Shown here: one piece after another, positions 47,966-60,043 of the stretch
How the letters are laid out: each line of letters opens with the position of its first letter
Numbering within the stretch: the first letter of the stretch is position 1
Assembly: GCA_035772735.1 (NCBI GenBank)
Contig: JASDFA010000004.1
Span: 20,549,501 to 20,613,500 of the forward strand
Length of the DNA: 64,000 nt
From: Datura wrightii
Lineage: Eukaryota > Streptophyta > Magnoliopsida > Solanales > Solanaceae
Direction of reading: 5' to 3'
Notes under the pieces: model-generated
Database searches by the model: none
What the model was told of the DNA's origin: nothing
What the model saw: only the letters and a program-made list of their open reading frames with translations
Program-made: the position numbers and the translations under genes

Positions 47966-49019
47966 GGTTTGAAGATTCTTGCTGAGCAAAAGCTTCTTCC
48001 AAGGCTCAAAAAGGTTTCACTACCCTTTTGTGAGCATTGTGTTACCAGTAAGCAACATAAACTGATGTTTAGCAGTTCCTCTGCTTAAAGCAAGGAAATA
48101 TTAAATCTGGTCCACTCTGATGTCTGGCCAGCACCGGTGGAGTCCCTAGGAGGAGAAAAATATTTCGTGTCATTTATCGACAAATACTCCAGGAGATGTT
48201 GGGTGTATCCAATCAAGAGAAAGGCAAATGTTTTTCCATTTTTCAAAGAGTTCAAAGCGCGGGTGGAACTTGAATCTGAGAAAAGGATCAAGTGTTTGAG
48301 GATAGATAATGGAGGAGAATACACTGGTGATGAATTTGATAACTTCTATAAACAATAAGGTATCAAAAGGAAGTTCACAGTGGCATATACTCCACAACAA
48401 GATGGAACAACATAGTGGATGAACAAAACCTTGTTGGAATGGACGAGCAATGTTGGCAACTGCAGTATTGGAAAAACCATTTTGGGCAGAAGCAGTCAAA
48501 ACCGCCTGTTATGTAATCAATCGGTCACCATCAACTGCAATTGATCTGAAAACGCCAATGGAGATATGGACAGGAAAACCAGCTGATTATTCTCGCTTAC
48601 ATATATTCGGAAGTCCTCCTTATGTTATGTACAACGCCCAAGAAAAATTGAAGTTGGATCCGAAATCCAGGGAATGCATTTTCTTAGGGTATGCTGATGG
48701 AGTCAAGGGGTATCGCTTGTGGGATCCCACTGCCCGCAAGGTGGTAATCAGTAGGGATGTTGTATTTCTTAAAAACAAGATACAAGCAAAAGAAGGTAGC
48801 ACTTCAATAGAAAAATCAGAGACTACTACAGCTGAAGTTGAAAAGATAGAAGAAGTCCCAGATTCTTCTGAAGCAGCACCAGAGCACGAAGAACAAGAGC
48901 AAGCTGAGATTGAAACTCCACAAGTTCGACGGTCAACTCGGGAGAGAAGAGAACCAACTTGGTACTCAGATTATTCTATAGAGGGCAATTTTGCATACTG
49001 TCTATTAACAGAAGATTGA
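47966..49019 (+). pseudogene. Copia-1 integrase
   Basis: Integrase inserts element cDNA into the genome. After the TGA at 47963 the frame continues with the zinc finger Cys pair (CEHC), a stop near 48087, and then the catalytic core. VHSDVW and RIDNGGEY provide the two Asp residues. Stops occur at 48356-48358 and 48413-48415; the second replaces the catalytic Glu expected in the QQNGVAER motif. A frameshift follows near 48435, after which a longer open piece (48450-49019) carries FWAEAVKTACYVINRSPST and the region with ECIFLGYADGVKGYRLWDP. It is inactive by several independent lesions. Confidence 0.9.
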
Positions 49020-49043
49020 GAGCCTTCAACTTTTCATGAGGCT

Positions 49044-50575
49044 ATGAAAGGCCAAGAATCATCTCTGTGGATGGCATCAATGCAAGAAGAAAGTGAAGCT
49101 CTTCATAAGAATAAAACATGGGATCTTGTTCAATTACCACGAGGAAGGAAGGCCATTGGAAACAAATGGGTCTACAAGATCAAACGCAATGGTAATGATC
49201 AAGTGGAGAGGTATCATGCAAGATTGGTGGTGAAAGGATTCACTCAGAAAGAAGGTATAGACTTTAACGAGATATTTTCTCTAGTGGTTTGACTCACAAC
49301 AATTCGAGTGGTCCTGGCGATGTGTGCTACGTTTGACTTGTACTTGGAGCAGTTAGATGTCAAAACTGCATTTCTTCATGGAGAGCTTGAAGAAGAAATA
49401 TATATGCTCCAACCAGAAGGTTTTGAAGAACAGAGAAAAGAGAACTTGGTTTGCAGGTTGAACAAATCTCTATACGGTCTCAAAAAGGCGTCGAGGTGTT
49501 GGTATAAGAGATTTGATTCCTTCATTATAAGCCTTGGATACAACAGACATAGTTCAGATCCTTGTGTTTATTACAAGAGATTTGGTGACGGTGATTTCAT
49601 TATTTTGCTGTTGTATGTTGGCGACATGTTGGTAGCAGGTCCCAAAAAAGATCGTCTCACAAATTTAAAGGCACAATTGGCTAGTGAGTTTGAAATGAAG
49701 GACTTGGGACTAGCAAACAAGATTCTAGGGATGTAAATTCATCGAGACAGAAATAATAGGATGATTTGGCTTTCTCAAGAGAACTACTTGAAGAAAATCT
49801 TGCGACGCTTCAAGATGCAAGACTGTAAGTCAATTTCTACCCCACTTCCTATTAATTTCAAGTTATCCTCAAGTATGAATCCTAGCAACGAAGAAGAGAG
49901 GATGTAGATGTCTCGAGTACCGTAAGCATCAGCAGTGGGAAGTTTAATGTTCGCCATGTTATGTACAAGACCAGACATTGCACAAACAGTGGGAGTGGTT
50001 AGTCGATACATGGCTAATCCTGGTAGAGAGCATTGGAATGCTCTTAAGAGGATCCTGAGATATATCAAGGGTACCTCAGATGTTGCAATGTGTTATGGAG
50101 GATCAGACTTTACTGTTAAAGGTTATGTTGATTCAGATTATGCAGGTGATCTTGATAAAGCAAGTCCACCACAGGTTGTGTTTACTCTTGTTGGAGGAGC
50201 TATAAGCTGGGTTTCAAAACTGCAGTCTATCGTGGCTACATCTACGACGGAAGCAGAATATGTAGCAGCTACACAAGCTAGCAAAAAGACAATATGGATG
50301 CAGATGTTACTGGAGGAGCTCGGGCACAAGCAAGAGAAGGTTGCTCTGTTTTGTGACAGTCAGAGCACTTTGCATCTTGCAAAGAATCCATCATTTCATT
50401 CAAGGACAAAGCACATACGAGTTCAGTATCACTTTGTTCATGAGAAGGTGGAAGAAGGCAGTGTGGATATCTAGAAAATTCACACTAATGACAACCTAGC
50501 AGATATGTTTACGAAGCCGATCAACGGTAACAAGTTTATATGGTGTCGATCTTCTATTGGCCTAGTAGAAACGTA
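49044..50575 (+). pseudogene. Copia-1 reverse transcriptase and RNase H
   Basis: RT copies element RNA into DNA and RNase H removes the RNA. Recognisable RT motifs are WVYKIKRNGNDQVERYHARL, LDVKTAFLHGELEEEIYM and LNKSLYGLKKASRCWYKRF. The catalytic YVDDM has become YVGDM (GGC at 49620-49622), removing one essential Asp. Stops interrupt at 49290, 49734 and near 49905 and 49922. RNase H keeps GYVDSDYAGDLDK, STTEAEYVAATQA and FCDSQSTLHLAKNP, and the C-terminal LADMFTKPI is near 50500 after a TAG at 50472. Confidence 0.92.
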
Positions 50576-50638
50576 ACATTGCAGTGATTGGGTAGAAAGG
50601 ATAGTGTGAAGACATAATTGATTCTCGATTAATTCTTC

Positions 50639-50649
50639 AAGTGGGAGAA
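50639..50649 (+). other. Copia-1 polypurine tract
   Basis: AAGTGGGAGAA directly before the TGTCAACA start of the 3' LTR. Confidence 0.85.
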
Positions 50650-50817
50650 TGTCAACAAAGTTATTCAGACAAGGAAAAGGAAGGACAAACCTTGTCCAAA
50701 TGGAAAAAGGAAAAAGAGGACAAACCTTGTCCAAATTGATCTCTACTTTACACCCTTCTACACAATTTAGTTCTATTATAAATAGAACGTTTTGCTTTCA
50801 TTATTTTATATACACAG
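50650..50817 (+). repeat. Copia-1 3' LTR, left part
   Basis: First 168 bp of the LTR, ending in the CACAG target site of Copia-2 (50813-50817). Confidence 0.88.
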
Positions 50818-51143
50818 TGTTGTTTTTTGGCTCAAAGTCCCACATCGGAAGATGAGTAGACATAGGGAGGCAACCATAGACTATAAAAGGAAGCCTCCCC
50901 CTTTTATTTTTATCACACCAAACTTGAAAGCCTTCTAACTCTTCTAGAGTCTTAGTTTATTTTTCTCTCTTGTAATCTTCTCGGAGGAATATATTTGTAG
51001 TGGTGTCCGGGGACTTAGGCATAATTGGCCGAACCTCATCAAATCTTGGTATTCTCTTTATTTTCTTTTCTGCTTTTTATTTATCATTGTTAGCCATTAT
51101 TAGTTTTTCTATTGGTGGAAAAATAGCTCGAATTTCCACAACA
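50818..51143 (+). repeat. Copia-2 5' LTR
   Basis: 326 bp, TG...CA ends, near-identical to 56443-56768. Confidence 0.96.
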
Positions 51144-51145
51144 AT

Positions 51146-51157
51146 TGGTATCAGAGC
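51146..51157 (+). other. Copia-2 primer-binding site
   Basis: TGGTATCAGAGC two bases after the 5' LTR, initiator tRNA-Met type. Confidence 0.93.
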
Positions 51158-51438
51158 TTTTGGTTGCGATTTCTCTTGAAATTTTAGTATGCTTTGTGGT
51201 TGCGGTTTTAACTGATCCTCCACATCAGAAAAAATTTCTTGAGATTATTTTTTTGTAAGTTTGTGTTAAAATTGCTAAGTAATATATTGTCTAATTAAGT
51301 GCATGTCTAGGGAAGTTCTGTCTAAGGAAACTGGTTTTTAAGTGGGACCGTGTGACCCCTCCAGTTTTTCCTGGGAATTTTCCTGGTGCATTTTTTTGGC
51401 TAAGTTATTACTGGTAATTTTTCCACTTTAGAGCAAAA

Positions 51439-52633
51439 ATGGCTGATAATAATGAGCAGACTTCGAGAGCCACAGTTTCCACTACATCAACTTCGGCAGC
51501 ATCTTCGTCGTAAATTTTGACGAGATTTGCAGGCCAAATGCAAGATTTGCGGTGGAGATTTTTGACGGTACGGGTCATTTCGGGATGTGGCAAGGTGAAT
51601 TTCTAGACGCGCTTTTCCAGCAAAGTCTAGACATTGCTATTGAAGAAGAGAAACCAGAAGAAATTGAAGAAAAAGAATGGAAGACCATCAATCGGTTGGC
51701 GTGTGGTACTATTCGATCATGTATTTCCAGAGAGCAGAAATATTCATTCTCAAAGGAAACTTCTGCAAGTAAGCTATGGAAGGCATTGGAGGAGAAATTC
51801 TTGAAGAAGAGCGGTCACAATAAGCACTTCATGAAGAAGAAGTTATTCCGGTTTAGTTATCAACCGGGTACCACCATGAACGATCATATTACTGCTTTTA
51901 ACAAGGCAGCAACTGATTTGAGGAACCTTGATGAAACTTTCAAAGATGAAGATCTGGCATTGATGTTGCTGTTTTCACTTCCTGAAGAGTATGAATTTAT
52001 AGAAGCTATGTTACTTCATGGGAAAGAGAAAGTTTCCCTCAGTGAAGTATGTAGTACTCTATATAGTTATAAATTGAGGAAAAAAGACAGGGAGGAAAGC
52101 AAGCATGCAGAGGTGGTTGCAGAAACACTGGTAGCTAGAGGCAGACCACAAAACCAGAAGAAAGGAAGAAGAGGGAAATCTCAGTCAAGAGGCAGACCGA
52201 GTAAAGATGAATGTGCCTTTTGTAGAGAGAAGGGGCACTGGAAGAAAGATTGCTTGAAATTGAAAAATAAGGGCAAAGTTGAAAAATGCAAAGCTGTTGC
52301 AGAATCATGTGTTGCTGAATACAGTGATGAAGATTTAGATCTTTCATTGGTTGCTACAACCTCCACAAGGCGATCTGACAAGTGGTTGTTTGACTCAGCA
52401 TGCAACCAACATATTTTTCATATCCGGGAGTGGTTCTTTGAGTTTAAAGAGATAGACGGTGGAGTTGTCTATATGGGCAACGAAACATTTTGTGAAACAA
52501 TAGGAATTGGTTCAGTCTACTTAAAGAATCATGATGGATCAACTAGAGTTTTGACGGAGGTCAGGTATGTACCTGACATGAAGAAGAATCTCATCTCTAT
52601 GGGAGTCCTAGAATCCAAAGGATTGACGGTGAC
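51439..52633 (+). pseudogene. Copia-2 gag and protease
   Basis: The likely start ATG is at 51439 (MADNNEQTSRATVSTTS). TAA near 51512 ends that frame, and gag continues in another frame from about 51550 (FDGTGHFGMWQGEFL). The UBN2-type gag core has KKKLFRFSYQPGTTMNDHI and ATDLRNLDETFKDEDLALML. The zinc knuckle CAFCREKGHWKKDC keeps all four ligands. The protease has the active-site variant LFDSACNQHI (DSAC, a variant known in plant Copia elements). The frame is interrupted at 52633 by the solo LTR and resumes at 55212 after it. Confidence 0.9.
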
Positions 52634-55206
52634 TGTCACACCCCACCTTGGGGGGTATGACTGGCACCTAGTGCCCTACTGGGACCTGAACTGCTGAACT
52701 GCTAAGCCTGGGCACATCTGGTGCCTGGCTGGCTCTAACTCATATTTCTGGAAACAAAGGGCTATATAACGGCTGTAAACACAGCCCCCGGCCCATTGGC
52801 CTATAGCCTTCTGTACCTGTAATAACAGCTGACCAGAACATGCAACTATAGGGAAACCTATGCGGGCCGACAAGGCCACCATGTTGTCTAGTTATCTGCA
52901 ACTCAGCAATAAAATACTGGAAGGCTACGTGACCGGCAAGGTCACCACTACTGTCAAACTTATGGCCCCACACAGCCAACATGAAAGAAGCAAAAGTACT
53001 AATAGCTAACAACTGCACGGCCTCACACGACCGGCTCATCTGACCACAGGGAAATATACAGACTGCAAGCCTCTAGGAATAGCAATAGAAATGATCGGGA
53101 CAGGGCCCCGACCTACCCGTACTATACAACAAAAGAAACTGAAATACACCTCTGGAATTTAGTCTCCGGATGACAGGAGCTGAATACTCGATCGCTGATA
53201 GGAATCACGTGGTATCGCCTGCCCGTCTACGATTACCTACAGGCAAGTAATGCAGCGCCCCACCGGGTGTCAGTACCGCTGGTACTGAGTATGTAAAGCA
53301 ATAATTGGAAGAAACATCTGAAAACAATAATATAACTGATGAAACTGAAGTAGAGAGAATAGATTAACTGTCTGATAATGTAAATCATACCTTCTCTCAA
53401 TCTTTACTGGAAGGGATAGGAGTCATACCTGGAGATGTATCGTGCTACTGCTGACCTACTCGTATCTACCGTAACATGGCATAACATGAAATAACATAAC
53501 ATGGCACACAGAAACCTTACCCGGCCCCCATAAGCTGGGAGGTACAACCAACACAGAATCTACACCCCTACCCTGGTCATCCCATCTCCTATAACATCTA
53601 TAAGCATCCTGCCGGTCCCCTGGGTATGCACTTGGGCTCGCTGAGCCCCTGACTATAACTGTACCTGAGTCCGAAGGACTCCTGAATCAACACCCGGGCG
53701 TAACCGCTCGACGGGGGTGTATAAAAGCCGACCAAGGCAAAATATGGGGAAAGCTGGCATCCCATCTTCGTCCCCTGGGGGACGGCATGCCACTCCGTAG
53801 AGCGACGTATCCTCGTCCTCTGGCGGACGAGTCGATACAGCTATCAACCCTGGGGCGGTCATGGATGCTAGGTAGTCCAACCCCAAACAATACAACAGTC
53901 TCAACTAGTAATACTGTCTGTATATCTCACATGCTGAGGCTAATAAGGGTAAAGTATCGTATTTATTACATGCTGAACTAAAGATAGTAACCTGTACGTA
54001 TTCAATACGTGCTGAGACTGGTAAATATATATATATATATGAATATAGTCTCCTGCCAAACTGTACTGGGGCAAATGCTATACAAGATAGTGTTTCTGCT
54101 GAAAACTATGTTGTTTACTGAGTTTCTGTATTAACATGATTTACTATTCCTAACATGCGTTCTAAACTTTATTTTAGCCTGCCATTCTATTTCTGAAGTA
54201 CTTTACGGATATTGCATCACTTTACGGGGTTTCAACTAAATACAAAGATATCTTAACATGTCATATTACATCACATACTGAGCATACTGGGTAGTTTCTA
54301 ACACTTGTGTTAGAATCTATGTCGTACTAGTAAGTTTCACGCAAATTACAACTCGATGCTTCTCATATCGTATCAACATTCACAATAAACGTAACACTCG
54401 ACTTTTGAATATTCTACTGGTCTGTAAATTGCTACACTGTACCGATATTACTTAACTTGCCGAGGGAACTTAACTTTACATACCTTATCCTTGAACTATT
54501 CGTCTGTCGGACGAGGCTCGGCCGGTACTTCAACTGTTTTCTCCCAACTGCATTCATAAATATGTCAATTAATACTAAATACAACTTTATTTCAAAAGGC
54601 AACGTCACTTTCGATATAGTTTATAGCCTAAACTTAGGCTTATCGAAAGACGGCCAGAAACTCGCTATATTTCAGAGGTCCAGAAGGGATAAATATTCAC
54701 TTCACAGCTAAGAACACATAGACACTAGTTTAGAGCAATTCCACGTACCTTAGATCGGTGGCTCGACGATTCGTCGGCCGTATTTTACGAAACTGAATCC
54801 GTAGGAATGCTCTCTGCTGCTAAATACCTCAGTATCTGGAGTTAATTTGAGTTTGGGCTACGTTTGGCAGCGTAATCGGACGATAATATATTACCTTCCT
54901 TCGTCCCTCTCTGCCCTCTGCGTTTTCTGGAAATTTTCATAAGTTTTTATCATTTAAAACCGAAGTGGGGCTTTATATACTTGGGCTTGGACAAGGCCAA
55001 CATGTAACGGAGCCAACGCGGAGGCTCCTCCTCCGTGACACGCTGCCATCGCAGAGGGGTTCTGCCTCGGCTCCTTCCGCGATGGTTCGATAGGCTTCTC
55101 GTCCGATCTTTTCCCGGGCCTTTCTCTAGCACATATGGCCTTCAAATATGCTTAACCAACGTGCGAATAGGTCATCTAGGTGCCGGGAATTCTACGGGGT
55201 ATAACA
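52634..55206 (-). mobile_element. Solo LTR of the Tekay/Del-like Gypsy family, inside Copia-2
   Basis: 2573 bp starting TGTCACACCCCACC and ending CGGGGTATAACA on the plus strand, closely similar to both LTRs at 10323-20715. It is flanked by the 5-bp target duplication GTGAC (52629-52633 and 55207-55211). No internal Gypsy sequence is present, so it arose by LTR-LTR recombination after insertion. In sense terms it is on the minus strand, like the full element. It splits the Copia-2 polyprotein in the protease region. Confidence 0.96.
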
Positions 55207-55211
55207 GTGAC

Positions 55212-56192
55212 AATGCGAGATGGAGTCTTGAAAATAGTCTCTGGAGCTCTGGTGATGTTTAAAGGCACCCGGAAGAATAATTTGTATTACTATGATGGTA
55301 ATACAATTGTTGGGACAGCTGCAGTTGCAACTCTTGATGATGAAGGGTCAGATGCAACTAAGTTGTGGCATATGCGATTGGGGCATGCAAGTGAAAAATC
55401 CTTGCAACTTCTAGCAAAGCAAGGATTATTGAAAGATGTAAAAACTTGTAAGCTGAATTTCTGCGAGCATTGCGTGATGGGAAAGTAGAAGAGAGTGAAA
55501 TTTGGCACTGTAATCCATGATACTAAAGGTATTCTGGATTATGTTCACTCTGATGTGTGGGGTCCTTCCAAGAAAACTTCTTTGGGAGGAAAACACTATT
55601 ATGTTACTTTTGTTGATGACTTCTCTCGAAGAGTGTGGGTGTACACTATGAAGTCAAAGGATGAAGTGTTAAATTGTTTCCTTAAGTGGAAAAAGATGAT
55701 TGAAACTCAGACTGGCAAAAGGATCAAACGCCTCAGAACAGATAACGGAGGTGAATATAGAAGTGATCCGTTTGATAAAGTTTGTCAAGATGAAGGTATT
55801 GTGAGACACTTCACAGTTAGACATACACCACAACAAAACGGGGTGGCTGAACGGATGAACCGAACATTGTTGGAGAAAGTTCGGTGTATGCTGTCTAATG
55901 CTAGGTTGGGCTGACAATTTTGGGCTGAGGCTGTGAGATATGAAACCCATCTTGTTAATCGTTTACCATCAACAACTATTGGTGGTAAAACTCCTTTAGA
56001 GGTTTGGTCTGGGAAAACTGTTAATGATTATGATTCCTTACGTGTGTTTGGTTCCACTGCATACTATCATATGAAGGGATCGAAGTTGGATCCGAGAGCC
56101 AAGAAAGCGCTCTTTATGGGGATCACTACTGGTGTTAAAGGATACCACCTCTGGTGTCTTGAAACAAAGAAGATAATCCTTAGCAGAGATGT
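55212..56192 (+). pseudogene. Copia-2 pre-integrase and integrase
   Basis: Continues the polyprotein after the solo LTR: VTMRDGVLKIVSGALVMFKG, the pre-integrase WHMRLGHASEKSL with CEHC, then a TAG near 55486. The integrase core follows with VHSDVWGPS, RTDNGGEYRS and QQNGVAERMNRTL, so the D, D and E residues are all present. TGA at about 55912 interrupts after MLSNARLG. The post-core region (FGSTAYYHMKGSKLDPRAKK, then ILSRDV) is intact to the junction near 56190, where the RT-coding part is missing. Confidence 0.92.
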
Positions 56193-56355
56193 TCGATATC
56201 ACTTTGTAAGGGAGATTCTGGAAGAAGGTGAAATACTACTTCAGAAGATCCAGACAGCTGAAAATCCTGCAGATATGATGACCAAGATAGTGACATCGAT
56301 CAAATTTCAACATTGTATGAATTTGATCAATATTGTGAAGATTGCAGATGGGTAG
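56185..56355 (+). pseudogene. Copia-2 deletion junction and RNase H C-terminal tail
   Basis: At 56187-56193 the post-integrase motif ILSRDV runs directly, in frame, into RYHFVREILEEGEI, which is the C-terminal end of RNase H (in Copia-1 the equivalent is VQYHFVHEKVEEGSV at about 50430). All of RT and most of RNase H, roughly 1.5-2 kb by comparison with Copia-1, are absent. The joined sequence shares GATGT with both expected partners. The frame ends at 56355 after NPADMMTKI. Confidence 0.85.
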
Positions 56356-56430
56356 CACCATAGGTGCATTTGAAGACACTACTAGAGATAGTTGTGAGAG
56401 AAGATTTTGCAACTTTTGGGACTTTTTGCC

Positions 56431-56442
56431 AAGGTGGAGATT
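56431..56442 (+). other. Copia-2 polypurine tract
   Basis: AAGGTGGAGATT immediately before the 3' LTR. Confidence 0.85.
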
Positions 56443-56768
56443 TGTTGTTTTTTGGCTCAAAGTCCCACATCGGAAGATGAGTAGACATAGGGAGGCAACC
56501 ATAGACTATAAAAGGAAGCCTCCCCCTTTTGTTTTTATCACACCAAACTTGAAAGCCTTCTAACTCTTCTAGAGGCTTAGTTTATTTTTATCTCTTGTAA
56601 TCTTCTCGGAGGAATATATTTGTAGTGGTGTTCGGGGACTTAGGCATAATTGGCCGAACCTCGTCAAACCTTGGTATTCTCTTTATTTTCTTTTCTGCTT
56701 TTTATTTATCATTGTTAGCCATTATTAGTTTTGCTATTGGTGGAAAAATAGCTCGAATTTCCACAACA
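56443..56768 (+). repeat. Copia-2 3' LTR
   Basis: 326 bp, seven mismatches by eye to the 5' LTR. Followed by the CACAG target duplication. Confidence 0.96.
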
Positions 56769-56773
56769 CACAG

Positions 56774-57069
56774 ATCCACAAATCCCCACAAAGATCACAA
56801 TCCAAAAGAGTAAAAACATAAAAAGAGTTATACACCAATACAAATATTGTAGTCTTGAGTGTCCTCTTTAGTGAGTTATTCCTTTTACAAGTGTATTCGC
56901 CTTGTAATTGAGAGTAGTGTACTCCCATATTTATATAGTGAATCCTTCTACCCCGTGTTTTTTCCCCTCTATTTATTTGAGGGTTTTCCACGTAAAATAT
57001 TGTGTCCAATGTATTTTCATTTTTTATTATCATATCAAACTTTAGTCGTGGTGCTTCCTCATCCCAACA
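56774..57069 (+). repeat. Copia-1 3' LTR, right part
   Basis: Remaining 296 bp of the LTR after Copia-2. Its last 189 bp match the 5' LTR fragment at 46276-46464. Confidence 0.92.
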
Positions 57070-60043
57070 ATATATACCCCACAACAAATTAATTTTCTTT
57101 CTTATTCATCCATTGAATTTGGACTTTGCTTATTTGGCGTGAAAGGCCTTTAAACCATGCATGTAGGAAGTTTATTATTCCCCTACACGTTTTTTTTCCT
57201 TTGTTTTTTAAAAAAAGTAAGACATGTGATAAGTTTCATGCTTTTCTTATTTATCACCTTTTTAGATTTCATGACTTGTTTGATGGCTTTCTCTCATTTG
57301 TTTTAATGACTTAGTATGAAGATTATTTGAATCCTGCTTAAAACGAATAACACACAAAAGAAAGGAAAACATTGCACTAAAAATACACTCGAGGAATCTT
57401 GAACACTTATTATCCTAATTTTCAAGAAGTTTTTTATTTGAAAAAACAGTCATATTTCGGGAAAACCAAATGACCAATCTAAGGTACACAATTTTACATT
57501 TTACTTGCGCTCAAAGTATTTTAAAAGATCTAAAGGGGTTATGTGCTTCTGCTATTCTGATTAAAGGAACCAAATATATACAACAAATCAGTAGGTTTAA
57601 GATGATACACAATTCACATGTTGAATATCTGAGATACAGTTTCCTTGAATCTTAGGGATAGCTAAAGTATCATGAATTTTCAAATCCTTGGGATAGCTAA
57701 GCGGCTAATATAAAATATTAACAACAGAAATCTTAACAACATTTAACAACTTTTCAGTATCACACTTGATCAATTACAAGAGATGATTGATAAAACATAA
57801 TTAATGGAACTTTAACAAAGAATGCCATGTATTATAGACTGCTAACAGAAATAATTGACGAATTCTTCAAGATGAAGCTATATAAAAGAATGAAGAAATC
57901 AAAAAGCTAAAATTTGGAGGCTGAAAAAAGCTTCATACCTACAGATTGAAATTTGTTGCAGATAGTTGTTGTTGATATTGTCAAATTGGATACTGAATAA
58001 TTGAGAATGGAGAACCGAGAAATTTCTAAGAGTAGATATTGTCTACAAAGAGAAGGTATATTAAGGACTAATAGTTTGTTAATGCCTCACAAGTCAGAAG
58101 AGGTGTTCCCTTTCACCCAAAACAGTAAATGAGAAAGATAATTCGTGCTAATATGGGTTGTGGTTCCTTATACATCCAAATAGTATGAAATCAAATAAAA
58201 ATTTCTACCAAATATCTACTTTCCACATTCATCTACAATTTCATAAGAAAATTAATCAATTGCTAAAAATGTGTGATTTAGGCACCAGTTTACCAATATT
58301 TTGATACCTTAAAATTTTTTTCATACTTCAGATGTCGGCTCAAAAGTTGTTCTCTTAGTCAATTATTAAAGTGAGGATCCGTTTTAGAATAGAACTGCAA
58401 TATGCAAGGTATAGTTTGCTAAAAGGAACTTTAAATAGAAAGCATGATATGATATCCCTTGGGAATCAATGTAATTAGAATCAGAAATTATTTTATTAGA
58501 TTTTACCTTATTAGAGGTGGATAGATATAATTATTGTCCTGTTTTTCTTAGCTTACACTAAATGTTTTGCATCTTGTTCCTCATGACCAAGTGAACCAGG
58601 CATCTTCATGCTGCAATTATAATACCGACAGAAACCTTAAATGGTGAATTTCAAGATCAAGAATAATCTTTTTGAAATGAGTTTTATGTGTAAGTTGAAG
58701 TTACCCTACATAGGAGTAGATTTCTAGCTTAAAATCTTTATTGTGAACATAGTTAGCTGGAGTTTAATCCTAGAAGGGATATGGACTTTTTAAGGTGCAA
58801 AATTTGTTGATGAAAAAGTAACTGATCAAATAAAATTTTAAAAATTAAGTATATGTTAAGAGATACACGCACTGCCTTTAAATTCTATATTGAGTCAAGA
58901 CTACCTATATTGACATACAATTTCCAACCTTTTCAACATCTATTGAAACCAGGAAAAATGTCATCAACAAAAAGAATGTTCAACATTAGAGCTATATGAT
59001 AGTGTTTGATTAGATATCGATTATAAAATTTCTGCATTATATATATTATATTTGTGATAGTATATAAAGCATTGCAATAATGATTTTGAGATAGTTTTCC
59101 AAATATATAGTTAACTTGGTTTTATACGGCACTGTCAGATATGTAATTTAACTGTGAAAACTTCAATCAATTTGTACAAATTGGTGAGATCTATCTCTTA
59201 ATAAGAAGTTCTAAATGAAGATGGTATTGTGATCTTTTCAGATCTACACTGTAGGTAGTATTCCTAAGAAATGATGGCTGGATTGCCGAAAAGAACTTAG
59301 TGGATTTACAGATGGTTATTCATAATCTTTGGATCATCTGAGTGAAGAATTTCTTGGAACAAGACTGATCTAGCTTTTATGTATAAAATGAAGCAAGAAT
59401 GCATTAATTTAACTATCACATCTGACTCTTCCATATATTATTGAGCTAAATACTTGAATATTTTTCTTTATGAAACCTAATGGTCTCTTGATCTAAGGAT
59501 AGGAAGCATTAAAGTTATTATTGTTTTTCTATCTATTTTTTCTTGCAGATCTTGCTATGGCGTTCTTCAATCCCTTCTCCTCCTCCTCTAAAAACTCTTC
59601 TTCTCCTTCATCTACCTCATCTTCTTCCATCTCCTCCAATTCCAAGCTCAAAGAAGAAATTAGCTTCTCTAATTTGGAGCAATCAATTGATGAATGAAAA
59701 ATCCATAAACACCCTAGTCAGTCATTTACAAATCTTCAAATGGTCCTTGACAAGTGACTACCACATTTCGACCATTGAACAGACTATCCCTCTTGAGTTA
59801 GATCACGAGGATGTCAAGCTTCTAAATTCAAGGTCTATAGAAAAATATAGACGAAAGTACAATTATCTCCACTTTGGGTTGATTCAAATTGCTGTCGAGC
59901 CTCTCTCTAGAGAAGGCCTAGACACCTCACTTCTCCTTTATCTCAGAGATTCAAGGTTTTTAGACTTCAATGGCTCTCTCCTAGGTATGGTAGAAACCAG
60001 TCATTGTAGTGGTCCAATTTATTTCAACTGCTTTCCAAATTTT
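57070..60043 (+). repeat. Segment D, copy 2 (module M plus start of viral polyprotein)
   Basis: Direct repeat of 43302-46273, beginning exactly after the Copia-1 3' LTR. It contains module M copy 4 (57370-59556), in which I found no convincing gene; a TATATAAA-like box is near 57880. Unlike copy 1 it continues past 60043 into the rest of the viral sequence. Confidence 0.93.

Larger units (their letters stand above)
50818..56768 (+). mobile_element. Copia-2: deletion-derivative Ty1/Copia element nested in Copia-1
   Basis: LTRs of 326 bp each (50818-51143 and 56443-56768) start TGTTGTTTTTTGG and end CCACAACA. A perfect target duplication CACAG is at 50813-50817 and 56769-56773. The element carries primer site and polypurine tract. 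After removing the solo LTR inside it, the internal region is only about 2.7 kb: gag, protease and integrase are present, but RT and most of RNase H are missing. By eye the two LTRs differ at seven positions. It therefore transposed with help from another element and fairly recently compared with other repeats here. Confidence 0.95.
46276..57069 (+). mobile_element. Copia-1: Ty1/Copia element (Tork/Tnt1-like), 5'-truncated, with nested insertions
   Basis: The element has a truncated 5' LTR (46276-46464), a primer site, an internal region of about 4.2 kb with gag, protease, integrase, RT and RNase H, a polypurine tract and a 3' LTR split by Copia-2. The full 3' LTR is 464 bp once the insert is removed (50650-50817 plus 56774-57069). 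The first 275 bp of the 5' LTR are missing, the DNA there being replaced by segment D. Because of this no target duplication can be checked, but ATATA directly after the 3' LTR fits the undisrupted sequence CATATATACC at 43301. Multiple stops make it inactive. Confidence 0.92.

Noticed and set aside
46643..50575. Copia-1 as a possibly active element
   Set aside because: Many stops, a lost integrase Glu codon, a changed YVDD motif and a truncated 5' LTR.
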